40,248 nucleotides of DNA, taken from Candidatus Poribacteria bacterium. Its GTDB lineage: Bacteria > Poribacteria > WGA-4E > WGA-3G. Every line of letters starts with the position of its first letter. Position 1 is the first letter of the stretch. This document shows, piece by piece, positions 24,836-32,802 of the stretch. The notes under the pieces were generated by a model. The model was not told the DNA's origin, ran no database searches, and saw only the letters and a list, made by a program, of their open reading frames with translations. A program made the translations under genes and the position numbers. The stretch lies in NCBI GenBank assembly GCA_022825665.1, contig JAJDWI010000102.1, forward strand, positions 1-40,248, in the 5' to 3' direction.

Positions 24836-25882
24836 ATGAAACTACGACTTACTACCATTTATATCTTGCTTTTATTGCTTGTGCCATCTACTGATGCAAA
24901 CGTGCCTTCTAAATACGCGAAGCAGACCATTGAATGGTTCAAAAGCGAGGAGGGTCGTCGTATTGCTGACAACGTTCTTACATGGCAAACGCAGCATGGT
25001 GGTTTTCCCAAGAGTAGAGACACGGCCTCAAAGCCGTATAAAGGTAAAAGTGAGGATCTGCACGCAACATTTGACAACGGTGCGACCATAGACGAACTAA
25101 GGTTTCTTGCACGTGCGTATAGTGCAACAAACGAACCACGTTACAAACAAGGATTTCTCAAAGGTCTTTCGCATATTCTTGAAGCACAATATCCGAATGG
25201 TGGGTGGCCCCAGTATTATCCACTGAGCAAAAGTTACCATCGTCACATCACTTTCAATGACGATGTTATGGCACGCATTCTCGGACTTCTCCGGGATGTC
25301 TCTGTCTCTTCCGACTATCAGTTCCTGAAAATGGAGGACCGCGCTAAGGTTGAAGCTGCTGTAACCAAAGGCATTGACTGCATCCTACGCACACAAATAA
25401 AGCAGAATGGTAAACTCACTGCATGGTGCGCGCAGCATGACGAGAAAACGCTTGAACCTGCGTGGGGACGTTCCTATGAGCCACCATCAATTTCAGGTGC
25501 AGAAAGTGTTGATGTTGTGCGATTCCTGATGTCACTCGAAGAACCCACACCAGAGATAATCGCTGCTATTGAAGGGTCGGTCGAATGGTTCAGGAGCGTC
25601 GCTATCAATGGCACTCGCCAAGAAAGGTTCACCAATGCAGAGGGACAGGAGGACAAACGGATCGTAGCAGATCCCGATGCGAGACCACTCTGGGCGCGTT
25701 TCTATGAGATTGGTAGTAACCGTCCAATATTTCTTGACCGAGACTCAGTCGTTCGCTACTCATTATCTGAGATCGGACAGGAACGTCGTACTGGATACGC
25801 CTACTACGGTAACTGGGCTGACAAACTCCTGACAGATGAGTATCCACGGTGGAGAGAAAAGCATAAGCTCCCTAAAAAATAA
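24836..25882 (+). CDS. Exported family-10 pectate lyase-like protein
   Basis: A 348-residue protein with a signal peptide (MKLRLTTIYILLLLLVPST, then DAN). The mature chain follows the polysaccharide lyase family 10 (Pec_lyase) pattern: LTWQTQHGGFPKS, ATFDNGATIDELRFLARAY, PNGGWPQYYPL, HITFNDDVMARIL, LTAWCAQHDEKTLEPAW, SISGAESVDVVRFLM and PLWARFYEIGSNRPIFLDRD. These enzymes cleave pectate by beta-elimination. It would act outside the cytoplasm on uronate-containing polysaccharide. It interrupts the PhyH array. Hand-counted 60-nt blocks give 29, 32 and 35 G+C (25381, 25441, 25561), higher than the 21 and 28 counted at 24121 and 26101 in neighbouring genes, hinting at separate acquisition. Confidence 0.85.
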   Translation: MKLRLTTIYILLLLLVPSTDANVPSKYAKQTIEWFKSEEGRRIADNVLTWQTQHGGFPKSRDTASKPYKGKSEDLHATFDNGATIDELRFLARAYSATNEPRYKQGFLKGLSHILEAQYPNGGWPQYYPLSKSYHRHITFNDDVMARILGLLRDVSVSSDYQFLKMEDRAKVEAAVTKGIDCILRTQIKQNGKLTAWCAQHDEKTLEPAWGRSYEPPSISGAESVDVVRFLMSLEEPTPEIIAAIEGSVEWFRSVAINGTRQERFTNAEGQEDKRIVADPDARPLWARFYEIGSNRPIFLDRDSVVRYSLSEIGQERRTGYAYYGNWADKLLTDEYPRWREKHKLPKK

Positions 25883-25969
25883 CCGAATGTAATCCTGTTG
25901 TGTTTGTCGTGCCGTGTATAGTGTATGTGGAGTTAATAATACCATTTAAATATATCAATAGGAGAATCA

Positions 25970-26833
25970 GTGGACACGAATACAAAAACCGATGGACGGA
26001 AGTTTAGGTTAACCCCAGAAGAACGAGCCTCTTGGGAAGATAACGGGTATTTTATCCGTTACGACGTTTTTACAAATGAAGAAAACGACTCTTTAGCACA
26101 AGTCGCAGATGACATTGCCATCGGAAAACGTCCTTTCTGCGCCCAAAATGTCCATCAAAACGCATTAGTCAGAGATGGAAAAACAGAAGCAACTGGAATC
26201 AACGCGATGCACTGTATCCATCATATAAATCATTATTCACCTGAATTCCTTGAACGTACACGTGATCCACGTCTAACCGATCCTGTTGTTGACCTAATCG
26301 GACCAAATATCCTCGGTCTTAACAATCTATATATTTGGAAACCACCAAATATTGGTCTGGGTTTTCCATGGCATCAAGATAAATGGTATTTTAACAATAA
26401 CTATAAAAATGGCAAAACAGTAGGTACTTGGACTGCTGTTGACGACGCAGATAAGGGAAACGGGTGTCTATACGTCATACCCGGAAGTCATAAATTAGGT
26501 GTTCTTGAACATGAAGACTTGGAGGGATCACAACAAAATGAGTTTAAAATTGCACGCGAAGCACGAGACGAAGACGGTGTAGCTGTTGAAGTGCCATCGG
26601 GTGCAGTGGTTTGGTTTAACAATGAATTACTACACAAAAGCACTGACAACCAAAGTAACCGCTTTCGACGATGTAGTGTGGCACATTATATCAGTGGAAG
26701 TGCTGAACGCATACCCAAAAAACAGGCAAAATATGTTCGTCCTGTCATGTGGGTGCGGGGTGACACGTATTCAGAAAAGATGGAACCTGTTTATCGTGAC
26801 GCTTTACCTATCCCTGAAGAAATGGAGGATTAA
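25970..26833 (+). CDS. PhyH-family dioxygenase, tandem copy 3
   Basis: A 287-residue paralog with the same residue numbering as copies 1 and 2: His135, Asp137 (FPWHQDKWY) and His222 (LLHKSTDN). The substrate-side stretch reads NAMHCIHHINHYSPEF. The C-terminus, RPVMWVRGDTYSEKMEPVYR, is shared almost word for word with copy 4, so these two are the closest pair. It begins with GTG after AATAGGAGAATCA, nearly the same leader as copy 2, and its stop codon overlaps the start of copy 4 (TAATG). Confidence 0.9.
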   Translation: MDTNTKTDGRKFRLTPEERASWEDNGYFIRYDVFTNEENDSLAQVADDIAIGKRPFCAQNVHQNALVRDGKTEATGINAMHCIHHINHYSPEFLERTRDPRLTDPVVDLIGPNILGLNNLYIWKPPNIGLGFPWHQDKWYFNNNYKNGKTVGTWTAVDDADKGNGCLYVIPGSHKLGVLEHEDLEGSQQNEFKIAREARDEDGVAVEVPSGAVVWFNNELLHKSTDNQSNRFRRCSVAHYISGSAERIPKKQAKYVRPVMWVRGDTYSEKMEPVYRDALPIPEEMED

Positions 26834-27693
26834 TGAATACAAATAAAACAGAATTAAATCGGAAATACGCTCTCTCACCAGAAGATAAAATCTTCTGGGA
26901 AGAAAACGGTTACCTTGTGCGATACGACGTTTTCACTAAGGAAGAAAATGACATTCTTCGTAAAATCGCAGATGATATTGTTGAAGGAAAACACCCCTTT
27001 CCAACAGATAATATCAATCAAAACGCATTGGTAAGGGATGGAAAAATTGAAGCATCAGGTATACATGCAATGCACAAAATCCATCATGTGAGTTTTTATT
27101 GTCACGAATTCCTTGCGCGTGTACGTGATCCTCGACTAACAGATCCAATTGTCGACCTACTCGGTCCAAATTTGCTGAGTCAAGGAAATCTGTATATCTG
27201 GAAAGCCCCTAAAATTGGTTTAGGTTTCCCATGGCATCAAGATAAATGGTATTTTAATTGGCAGTATAAAACTGAAATGACTGTCGGAACATGGACAGCG
27301 ATTGATGCAGCTGACCAAGACAACGGATGTTTATATGTTATACCCGGAAGTCACAAATTAGGTATTCTTGAGCATGAAGACTTGGAAGGTCCACAACAAA
27401 ACGAGTTCAAAATAGCACGCGACGCAAAGGATGAAGATGGTGTCGCTGTTGAAGTGCCACCAGGAGGCGTAGTTTGGTTTAACAATCAGCTTCTACATAA
27501 AAGCACTGACAACCACAGTAATCGTTTTAGACGATGTAATGTAATTCATTATATTAGTGGAAATGCAGAACGAATTCCAAAGAAACAGGGAGCAACTATA
27601 CGTCCTGTCATGTGGGTTCGGGGTGAAACATATTCAGAAAAGATGGAACCGGTATATCGTGATATATTACCAATACCAGAAACCGAATCATAA
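26833..27693 (+). CDS. PhyH-family dioxygenase, tandem copy 4
   Basis: A 286-residue paralog, triad His135, Asp137 and His222. The ATG overlaps the stop of copy 3 by one base, so the two are translationally coupled. The substrate-side stretch reads HAMHKIHHVSFYCHEF. Differences from copy 3 cluster in residues 52-95 and the loop 112-118 (GPNLLSQ where copy 3 has GPNILGL), which points to changed substrate preference rather than decay. No stop or frameshift is seen. Confidence 0.9.
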   Translation: MNTNKTELNRKYALSPEDKIFWEENGYLVRYDVFTKEENDILRKIADDIVEGKHPFPTDNINQNALVRDGKIEASGIHAMHKIHHVSFYCHEFLARVRDPRLTDPIVDLLGPNLLSQGNLYIWKAPKIGLGFPWHQDKWYFNWQYKTEMTVGTWTAIDAADQDNGCLYVIPGSHKLGILEHEDLEGPQQNEFKIARDAKDEDGVAVEVPPGGVVWFNNQLLHKSTDNHSNRFRRCNVIHYISGNAERIPKKQGATIRPVMWVRGETYSEKMEPVYRDILPIPETES

Positions 27694-27860
27694 GCAATTT
27701 CGAAGGAATTCACACCGCTATTTGTATTATGGGAATTATTGAAATAATTAGACATATCTCTATAGGAACGATCTCCGAATCGAGTCTAAACTACTGATAA
27801 CGAAGCTTCTCGAAATTGGATGGTTCAATATTTCAAAATCGCCTTCATTAGGAAAATGAT

Positions 27861-29615
27861 ATGACTAAATACATACACATTATTATGATTATAATGGTGT
27901 TTGTTCTATGTTTTGGAATAATCGTTACAACTCCTGCACAGAAACCTAATTTTCCCGATCAAATTCCAATAGTTGAACGTCCCTTTACAGATGATCCTGA
28001 CAAATTTACTTTCGCTATAATAGGCGATAAAACAGGCGGAGGATTAGATAAGTGGCATGTGTTTGATCGTGCTATAGATGAAATAAACACATTGAATCCT
28101 GATTTTGCCATCATGGTTGGTGACTTGATTCAAGGGGATACGACTGATACAGAACAACTTTCTACTGAATGGAAGGAGTTTTGGGAACACCAATCTGCAT
28201 TAGATATTCCGTTTCTCTCACTTCCCGGCAATCACGATATTACCAATCCAGTTATGTATGATTACTGGATAGAGAATTTAGGACGAACATATTACGCATT
28301 TACTTATAAGGATTGCTTATTTCTTTTGCTCAATACTGAGGAGTGGCATGCAAATAGTGGTGATTGGGTAAATTGGTTTGGAAAAGAGCAGATAAAATAT
28401 GCAAAATCACAATTAACACAACACGCAGATGTGCGGCACACATTCGTTCTTTTACATCGTCCGTTATGGCTCCAGAAAGATTCAGGTTGGGAGGAAATAG
28501 AAGAAGCACTCGGTAAAAGACCATACACAGTTTTTGCAGGACATTATCATAATCTTACACTTCATACTAAAAATGATCGTCGATATTTTGTACTTGGTGC
28601 AACAGGTGGTGGGTTCACACCACAGGAAGTCAAAGAATACGGTGCATTTGATCACTATAGCCTCGTAACTGTAGATAATGATGAAGTCAACGTTGCAATT
28701 ATTGAACCGGGTAACATACATCACGCGGATGTGTCAACATCTGCGTTCAAAGATAAGGTTTCAAAACTACTTGACTTTAAGATAGATTTTGATCTCAATA
28801 AAAACAGGTCTGTATCTGAAGGAAGACTTGATATTTCTCTCAATAATACACTTGAAAAACTAATGACACTTGAGATAAAGTTTGAGCAGAATGACAAATG
28901 GCAGATTACACCAAACCATTTATCTATTCAAGCAAAACCGGGACAAACATCAAAAACAAGTGTGACTCTCTCAGTTTCATCAACTGATTACCTACCTTTT
29001 CCCATCTATAAGCACTCTGTCCAGTATGGTGGTGAACAACTGTTGAGTGGAAGAAATCTGTATCACCCAATTGATAGAGTACACATGCGTGTCATAAAAT
29101 CTTGGATGTTGTTGGGACCTTTTGATCTTGGTATAGAAACTATACCTGTCAATTCAAAGCATATTCCTCAGAGTTTTCTTGATATTCCTTTACATCATAT
29201 CAATAGTGATAAAACCTATAATGGAAAACCGGGTGAAATTACATGGCAAGAACACGTATCTGAAAATGACAGGATAAAATTAGATGCTGTTTTTGAATAC
29301 GCAGAAATGGCTTACGGTTTTGGAATTACGCATATCAAGAGTCCAGATAACCGACGAATATTCGCACAGATTGGATGGGGAAGCAATCTCGGTAGAATTT
29401 ACCTAAACGGTGTTGAGATTCCGAGTGCCTCTATTCCTGGTGAAAACCTATATTCATGGTGGGCACACTTTGAATTGTCCTTGAAAAAAGGATGGAACAC
29501 CTTAACTATCCTATCAGGAGATTACAATGGATGGTGGGATTATCGTATGGAAGTTGCTGATCCTACGAAATCTCTTGAGTTTAACGTGAAACCAACTACC
29601 GAGGAAAACCAATAA
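27861..29615 (+). CDS. Exported calcineurin-like metallophosphoesterase with C-terminal beta-rich extension
   Basis: A 584-residue protein with an N-terminal signal or anchor (about 5-27). The metallophosphoesterase domain (about 48-265) shows Asp56 (IIGDKTGGG), Asp88 (MVGDLIQGD), Asn124-His125-Asp126 (LPGNHDI), His199 (LLHRPLW) and His228/His230 (FAGHYHN), a complete dimetal site except that the first motif is GDK rather than GD-x-H. The rest (about 270-584) is beta-rich and contains SWMLLGPFDLG and a Trp-rich end (YSWWAHFELSL, GDYNGWWDYRM), like a carbohydrate-binding or sandwich module, though I cannot name it. It lies 167 nt after the PhyH array. Substrate unknown. Confidence 0.85.
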   Translation: MTKYIHIIMIIMVFVLCFGIIVTTPAQKPNFPDQIPIVERPFTDDPDKFTFAIIGDKTGGGLDKWHVFDRAIDEINTLNPDFAIMVGDLIQGDTTDTEQLSTEWKEFWEHQSALDIPFLSLPGNHDITNPVMYDYWIENLGRTYYAFTYKDCLFLLLNTEEWHANSGDWVNWFGKEQIKYAKSQLTQHADVRHTFVLLHRPLWLQKDSGWEEIEEALGKRPYTVFAGHYHNLTLHTKNDRRYFVLGATGGGFTPQEVKEYGAFDHYSLVTVDNDEVNVAIIEPGNIHHADVSTSAFKDKVSKLLDFKIDFDLNKNRSVSEGRLDISLNNTLEKLMTLEIKFEQNDKWQITPNHLSIQAKPGQTSKTSVTLSVSSTDYLPFPIYKHSVQYGGEQLLSGRNLYHPIDRVHMRVIKSWMLLGPFDLGIETIPVNSKHIPQSFLDIPLHHINSDKTYNGKPGEITWQEHVSENDRIKLDAVFEYAEMAYGFGITHIKSPDNRRIFAQIGWGSNLGRIYLNGVEIPSASIPGENLYSWWAHFELSLKKGWNTLTILSGDYNGWWDYRMEVADPTKSLEFNVKPTTEENQ

Positions 29616-29699
29616 AAGTAAAACGGACGTGGTAACCTCGCCTCTACGAATTATATTGATTGTGCTTTTCTTGTAAATACATCGGTTTTTGCTTCTTCT

Positions 29700-29825
29700 A
29701 AAAACGTACACAAAAAGGGCGTTTTTCGTTTCTGTGTACGTTTTGCTTTTCGGGGTTACGCCTGTCTGGGGTTGGGTTTATCAGTGTGTACGAAACTTTT
29801 TGAAATTTTCTGTTTGGTACGTTTT
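29700..29825. repeat. 126-bp inverted-repeat element, copy B
   Basis: Termini AAAACGTAC (29701-29709) and GTACGTTTT (29817-29825) are perfect inverses. The left end can also pair with an internal TGTGTACGTTT (about 29732-29742). It has the same length as copy A at 12254-12379 and most interior positions match, but the CGCAC/GTGCG of copy A reads CGTAC/GTACG here. Confidence 0.75.
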
Positions 29826-30044
29826 GATTTGCTTTGTTATGGTCGGTTTTTGAGTGGATGTTTTCTGGGTAACGAGTGTCGGTTTTTGTTGATGTTATGG
29901 GTTGTGTGCAGTTTTTGTTTTTCATAGTAGTAGGATTATAACAGGTATCGGAGTGGGATGGAAGGGTTTGTGGGAATTGGAACAATATCTTTCATGTATG
30001 TTTGTGGTAGTTTTCAGTTTTTTGGTTTAGTTGTCAGTTATCAG

Positions 30045-30193
30045 TTGTCTGAACCAAGATTTTCAGGATTACAGGATTTGCAGGATTAGGAGTTGGTGAG
30101 TATATATTCCGTTGTCCAGGATGAAGGACTACCTTTTGCAAAGGAACATTGGAAGACAAATCTCTTATTCTGCAAATCCTGATTCAGATAACA
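30045..30193. repeat. Inverted pair of CAGGATT-type repeats
   Basis: TTGTCTGAACCAAGATTTTC (from 30045), with further CAGGATT units to 30088, faces TCTGCAAATCCTGATTCAGA (from 30169), its approximate reverse complement. The interval of about 80 nt between them holds nothing recognisable. Confidence 0.6.
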
Positions 30194-30300
30194 AGTCGGA
30201 GGTCGTTACGCTCGATCTAACCTACAATATAAACGTTTAGTAACACGCATCTACTTAGAAATCTTAAAACCAAATAGTCATGGCTAAATAATCCTGCGTC

Positions 30301-30329
30301 TTGACAAATATACATCTATACGATATAGT
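30301..30329 (+). promoter_or_regulatory. Near-consensus promoter of the PhnY/PhnZ-like pair
   Basis: TTGACA (30301-30306) and TATAGT (30324-30329) lie 17 nt apart. A small inverted repeat CTATA-CGA-TATAG (30316-30328) overlaps the -10 and might be an operator. The leader is about 23 nt with AGGAGG before the ATG. Confidence 0.65.
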
Positions 30330-30358
30330 TACGATAGGAATGTCTGTTAGGAGGGTTT

Positions 30359-31150
30359 ATGGCTAACCTGAATTCATCGCAACTGCAAAATTGGAACAAT
30401 AACGGGTTTTTGAAAATTCCTCGCTATTTCACTACAAATGAGATTGAGGAGATACAACAGTGGGTTTTAGAAATCTCTTCTTGGGAACCGACAAATGACA
30501 AGTGGATGCACCACTATGAATCCACTCCTGATGGACCACGTTTGTCTCGAACGGAAAATTTTGTCCCATTCCATGACAATATGAGAACGACAGTTACATC
30601 TGGAAAAGTGATCAAAATTGTCTCAGAGTTAATGACTGAACCTGCAGTTCTCTATAAAGAAAAAATCAATTACAAATACCCAGGTGGTGGGGGATATGCT
30701 GCCCACCAAGATGCTCCCGCTTATGAATTTATTGATTTTCATATCACATGTCTGATTTCTGTGGATACAGCGACTCCAGAAAGTGGTTGTCTCTATTTTG
30801 CATCAGGTAGACATCAGGAAGGATTCATCGCGCTTGACGAAAAGGGTTGTGTCTCTCCTGAAACTGCCATAACAATGTCTTGGCAGCCTGTTCCAACAGA
30901 ACCAGGAGACATCCTGCTTTTTGGTTCATATATACCTCATAAAAGTCCTCCTAACCATTCAAATGAACCAAGACGGATCATATATCTCACATATAACGCA
31001 AAATCCCAAGGTGATTGGCGTGAGAAGTATTATGCTGACAAGAGAAAGGCATTCTCACAATATGCCTCAGATAGTAGAAAAAAAGATAAACAAATTAGCA
31101 AAATTGCACATTTTCGAGGGAATATCATAGAAAATGCAGAATTTGATTGA
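30359..31150 (+). CDS. PhnY-like Fe(II)/2-oxoglutarate dioxygenase
   Basis: A 263-residue PhyH-fold dioxygenase, distinct from the four tandem copies. The facial triad is His116 and Asp118 (GYAAHQDAPAY) with His194 (YIPHKSPPNHS); Arg205/Arg206 are candidates for 2-oxoglutarate binding. The gene overlaps by 17 nt an HD-domain oxygenase resembling PhnZ. In the characterised PhnY/PhnZ pathway the dioxygenase hydroxylates 2-aminoethylphosphonate at C1 and the HD oxygenase cleaves the C-P bond. The related TmpA/TmpB pair acts on trimethylaminoethylphosphonate. The function is inferred from the pairing and HQD-PAY motif; the exact phosphonate is open. It has its own promoter and a strong AGGAGG site. 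Confidence 0.75.
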   Translation: MANLNSSQLQNWNNNGFLKIPRYFTTNEIEEIQQWVLEISSWEPTNDKWMHHYESTPDGPRLSRTENFVPFHDNMRTTVTSGKVIKIVSELMTEPAVLYKEKINYKYPGGGGYAAHQDAPAYEFIDFHITCLISVDTATPESGCLYFASGRHQEGFIALDEKGCVSPETAITMSWQPVPTEPGDILLFGSYIPHKSPPNHSNEPRRIIYLTYNAKSQGDWREKYYADKRKAFSQYASDSRKKDKQISKIAHFRGNIIENAEFD

Positions 31151-31730
31151 TTACACTTTAAAACACGAATTGAACACTGCAACCCGACAACAGAAAATCC
31201 ACATTCTGTTTAACTATATGGAAAAACGTGGACAGTCGTTTTACGACGAAGTCGTTACTCAGTTGGAACATGCATTGCAATGTGCTGCGCTTGCAAGACG
31301 AAATAGCGCATCTCCTGAACAAATTACGAGTGCATTACTCCACGATATAGGACATTTTATCTTAGATGAACACAATGCTGATATTGACTTTCTTGAGACA
31401 GACCTGAACCATGAGGAAATTGGTGCTGAATATCTTGAACCTTTTTTCCCTAATGCTGTTACAACACCAATTCGGTTACATGTGCCAGCAAAAAGATATT
31501 TATGCTCTGTTGATACCACATATTACGATGGATTATCCGATGCATCAAAACGTAGTCTAAAGGTACAAGGAGGTCTCATGTCAGATGAAGAACAACTGGA
31601 TTTTGAAAAAATACCGCACTATCAAGATGCACTCACATTGCGTAAGTGGGACGATCAGGCTAAAGTTAGGGATTTAGAGACAGATGGGTTAGAAACTTAT
31701 AGCGAATTCGTGCTTCAGTGTTTAAAGTAG
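31134..31730 (+). CDS. PhnZ-like HD-domain diiron oxygenase (phosphonate C-P cleavage)
   Basis: A 198-residue HD-domain protein. The metal ligands fit PhnZ with a near-constant offset: His46, His70, Asp71, His93, His116 and Asp173 against recalled PhnZ positions 34, 58, 59, 80, 104 and 161. Glu39, His74 and Lys120 are also retained. The C-terminal LSDASKRSLKVQGG and LTLRKWDDQAK match the PhnZ-type signature, which ordinary HD phosphohydrolases lack. PhnZ cleaves (R)-1-hydroxy-2-aminoethylphosphonate to glycine and phosphate using O2. The tyrosine equivalent to PhnZ Tyr24 is Phe36 here, with Tyr37 next to it, so substrate or oxygen access may differ. It overlaps the dioxygenase gene by 17 nt. 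Confidence 0.8.
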   Translation: MQNLIDYTLKHELNTATRQQKIHILFNYMEKRGQSFYDEVVTQLEHALQCAALARRNSASPEQITSALLHDIGHFILDEHNADIDFLETDLNHEEIGAEYLEPFFPNAVTTPIRLHVPAKRYLCSVDTTYYDGLSDASKRSLKVQGGLMSDEEQLDFEKIPHYQDALTLRKWDDQAKVRDLETDGLETYSEFVLQCLK

Positions 31731-31808
31731 AATATTATTTGATATGTTATTGATGTGTAAGACTATCTATTGTAATTACATACATAATATAGAACCGAAG
31801 GAATGATT

Positions 31809-32489
31809 ATGAACTACGAAGCAATTGAATCTAAATTTATCGCTACTCCAGAAAAAGGAGAGGTATCATCACTATTTATACGACCAGAAAACGCAGAATG
31901 GCTATTAGTGCTTGGACATGGCTCAGGTACTAATATGCGAAGCTCAACTCTCCAGACCATTTCTGAAAGATTAGCAGATATAGACATCGCAACATTCCGT
32001 TATCAGTTTCCCTATATGGAACGCGGTGGAGGAGGAAGAGAATCTGAAGCAGTCGCTCTTCAAACTGTCAAATCCGCAGCTGCCGCTGCACATGAAGCAG
32101 CAAACGATCTCTTAATCCTTGTCGGTGGACATTCATATAGTGGTCGCATGTCTTCAATGTCCGCAGCAAAAGAACCAATTGAAAATGTCAAAGGTCTCGT
32201 ATTTTTCGCATTTCCGCTGCATCCTTCTGGCAAAGAAGGAACAGAACGTGCAGAACATCTTTCGGATGTTACAATTCCGATGTTGTTCCTTTCAGGCACA
32301 CGCGATAAGTTAGCAAAACTGGAGTTGCTGGAACCGGTCTGCGAAAATCTTGGCGAGATAGCAACTTTACATTTGCTGGACACTGCTGATCATGGGTTTA
32401 AAACCCTAAAACGTTCGCGCAAATCAGATGAGGATGTCTTCGTTGAAATGGCAAGAGTTTTGAAGGAGTGGATAGATACTCTGGATTAA
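31809..32489 (+). CDS. KANL3/Tex30-type alpha/beta hydrolase
   Basis: A protein of 226 residues from ATG 31809, chosen over 31803 because AAGGA (31798-31802) abuts the earlier ATG but is 6 nt from this one. The alpha/beta-hydrolase triad is Ser109 (GGHSYSGRMSS), Asp166 (LSGTRDKLA) and His195 (TADHGFKTL). The VLGHGSGTNMRSS oxyanion region and FAFPLHPSGK are typical of the KANL3/Tex30-like group in bacteria. Its substrate is unknown. It lies 78 nt after the PhnZ-like gene in the same direction, but the link is only positional. Confidence 0.85.
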   Translation: MNYEAIESKFIATPEKGEVSSLFIRPENAEWLLVLGHGSGTNMRSSTLQTISERLADIDIATFRYQFPYMERGGGGRESEAVALQTVKSAAAAAHEAANDLLILVGGHSYSGRMSSMSAAKEPIENVKGLVFFAFPLHPSGKEGTERAEHLSDVTIPMLFLSGTRDKLAKLELLEPVCENLGEIATLHLLDTADHGFKTLKRSRKSDEDVFVEMARVLKEWIDTLD

Positions 32490-32545
32490 TACTGGGTGTT
32501 GAATAAACAGAAAACAAAATCAACAAAGGAGAATATGAGCTATAT

Positions 32546-32764
32546 TTAGAATAATCCTCTGTTTGGATAATCAAACTCGTAAATTCTTCCATTCCGTTCC
32601 ATAGAGAGGACTCCAATGGGACACCCTTTAACACATTTCATGCAATCAATACATTTCGGTTGGTCTATTTTCAAATGTGTGTCTATCAAATCAATAATAT
32701 TAACAGGACAAACCGCGACACATGCCCCACAATAAACGCATAGTTCTTCTTTGATGTGAATCAT
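32546..32764 (-). CDS. 2[4Fe-4S] ferredoxin
   Basis: A 72-residue electron carrier with two cluster motifs, CVYCGACVAVCP (from Cys9) and CIDCMKCVKGCP (from Cys38). Each supplies three Cys to one cluster and a fourth to the other. The C-terminal tail (VLSMERNGRIYEFDYPNRGLF) is about 15 residues longer than in minimal clostridial ferredoxins. It is convergent with the hydrolase gene (56 nt apart) and lies downstream of uvrA in the same direction, separated by a palindromic element. Confidence 0.93.
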   Translation of the reverse strand: MIHIKEELCVYCGACVAVCPVNIIDLIDTHLKIDQPKCIDCMKCVKGCPIGVLSMERNGRIYEFDYPNRGLF

Positions 32765-32802
32765 TACTTACCTCAGAATAATCACCATTTTTTTAACAAA
32801 CA

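Larger units (their letters stand above)
29616..30358. other. Repeat-rich intergenic region
   Basis: About 740 nt without a credible gene. It holds copy B of the 126-bp inverted-repeat element (29700-29825), a CTGAACCAAGATT...CAGGATT repeat (30045-30088) and its inverted partner (about 30169-30193), a GTCGGAGGTCGTTACGCTCG segment (30194-30213), and the promoter of the PhnY-like gene at the right end. Confidence 0.85.

Noticed and set aside
27739-27766. TTGAAA-N16-TATAGG as promoter of the metallophosphatase gene
   Set aside because: The match is weak and part of it falls in a dispersed repeat fragment (ATAGGAACGATCTCCGAATC), so it was not listed.
29698-29985. Minus-strand frame of 95 codons
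   Set aside because: It shares only the repeat portion with 12105-12365; the rest is low-complexity, polar, and lacks a ribosome site.
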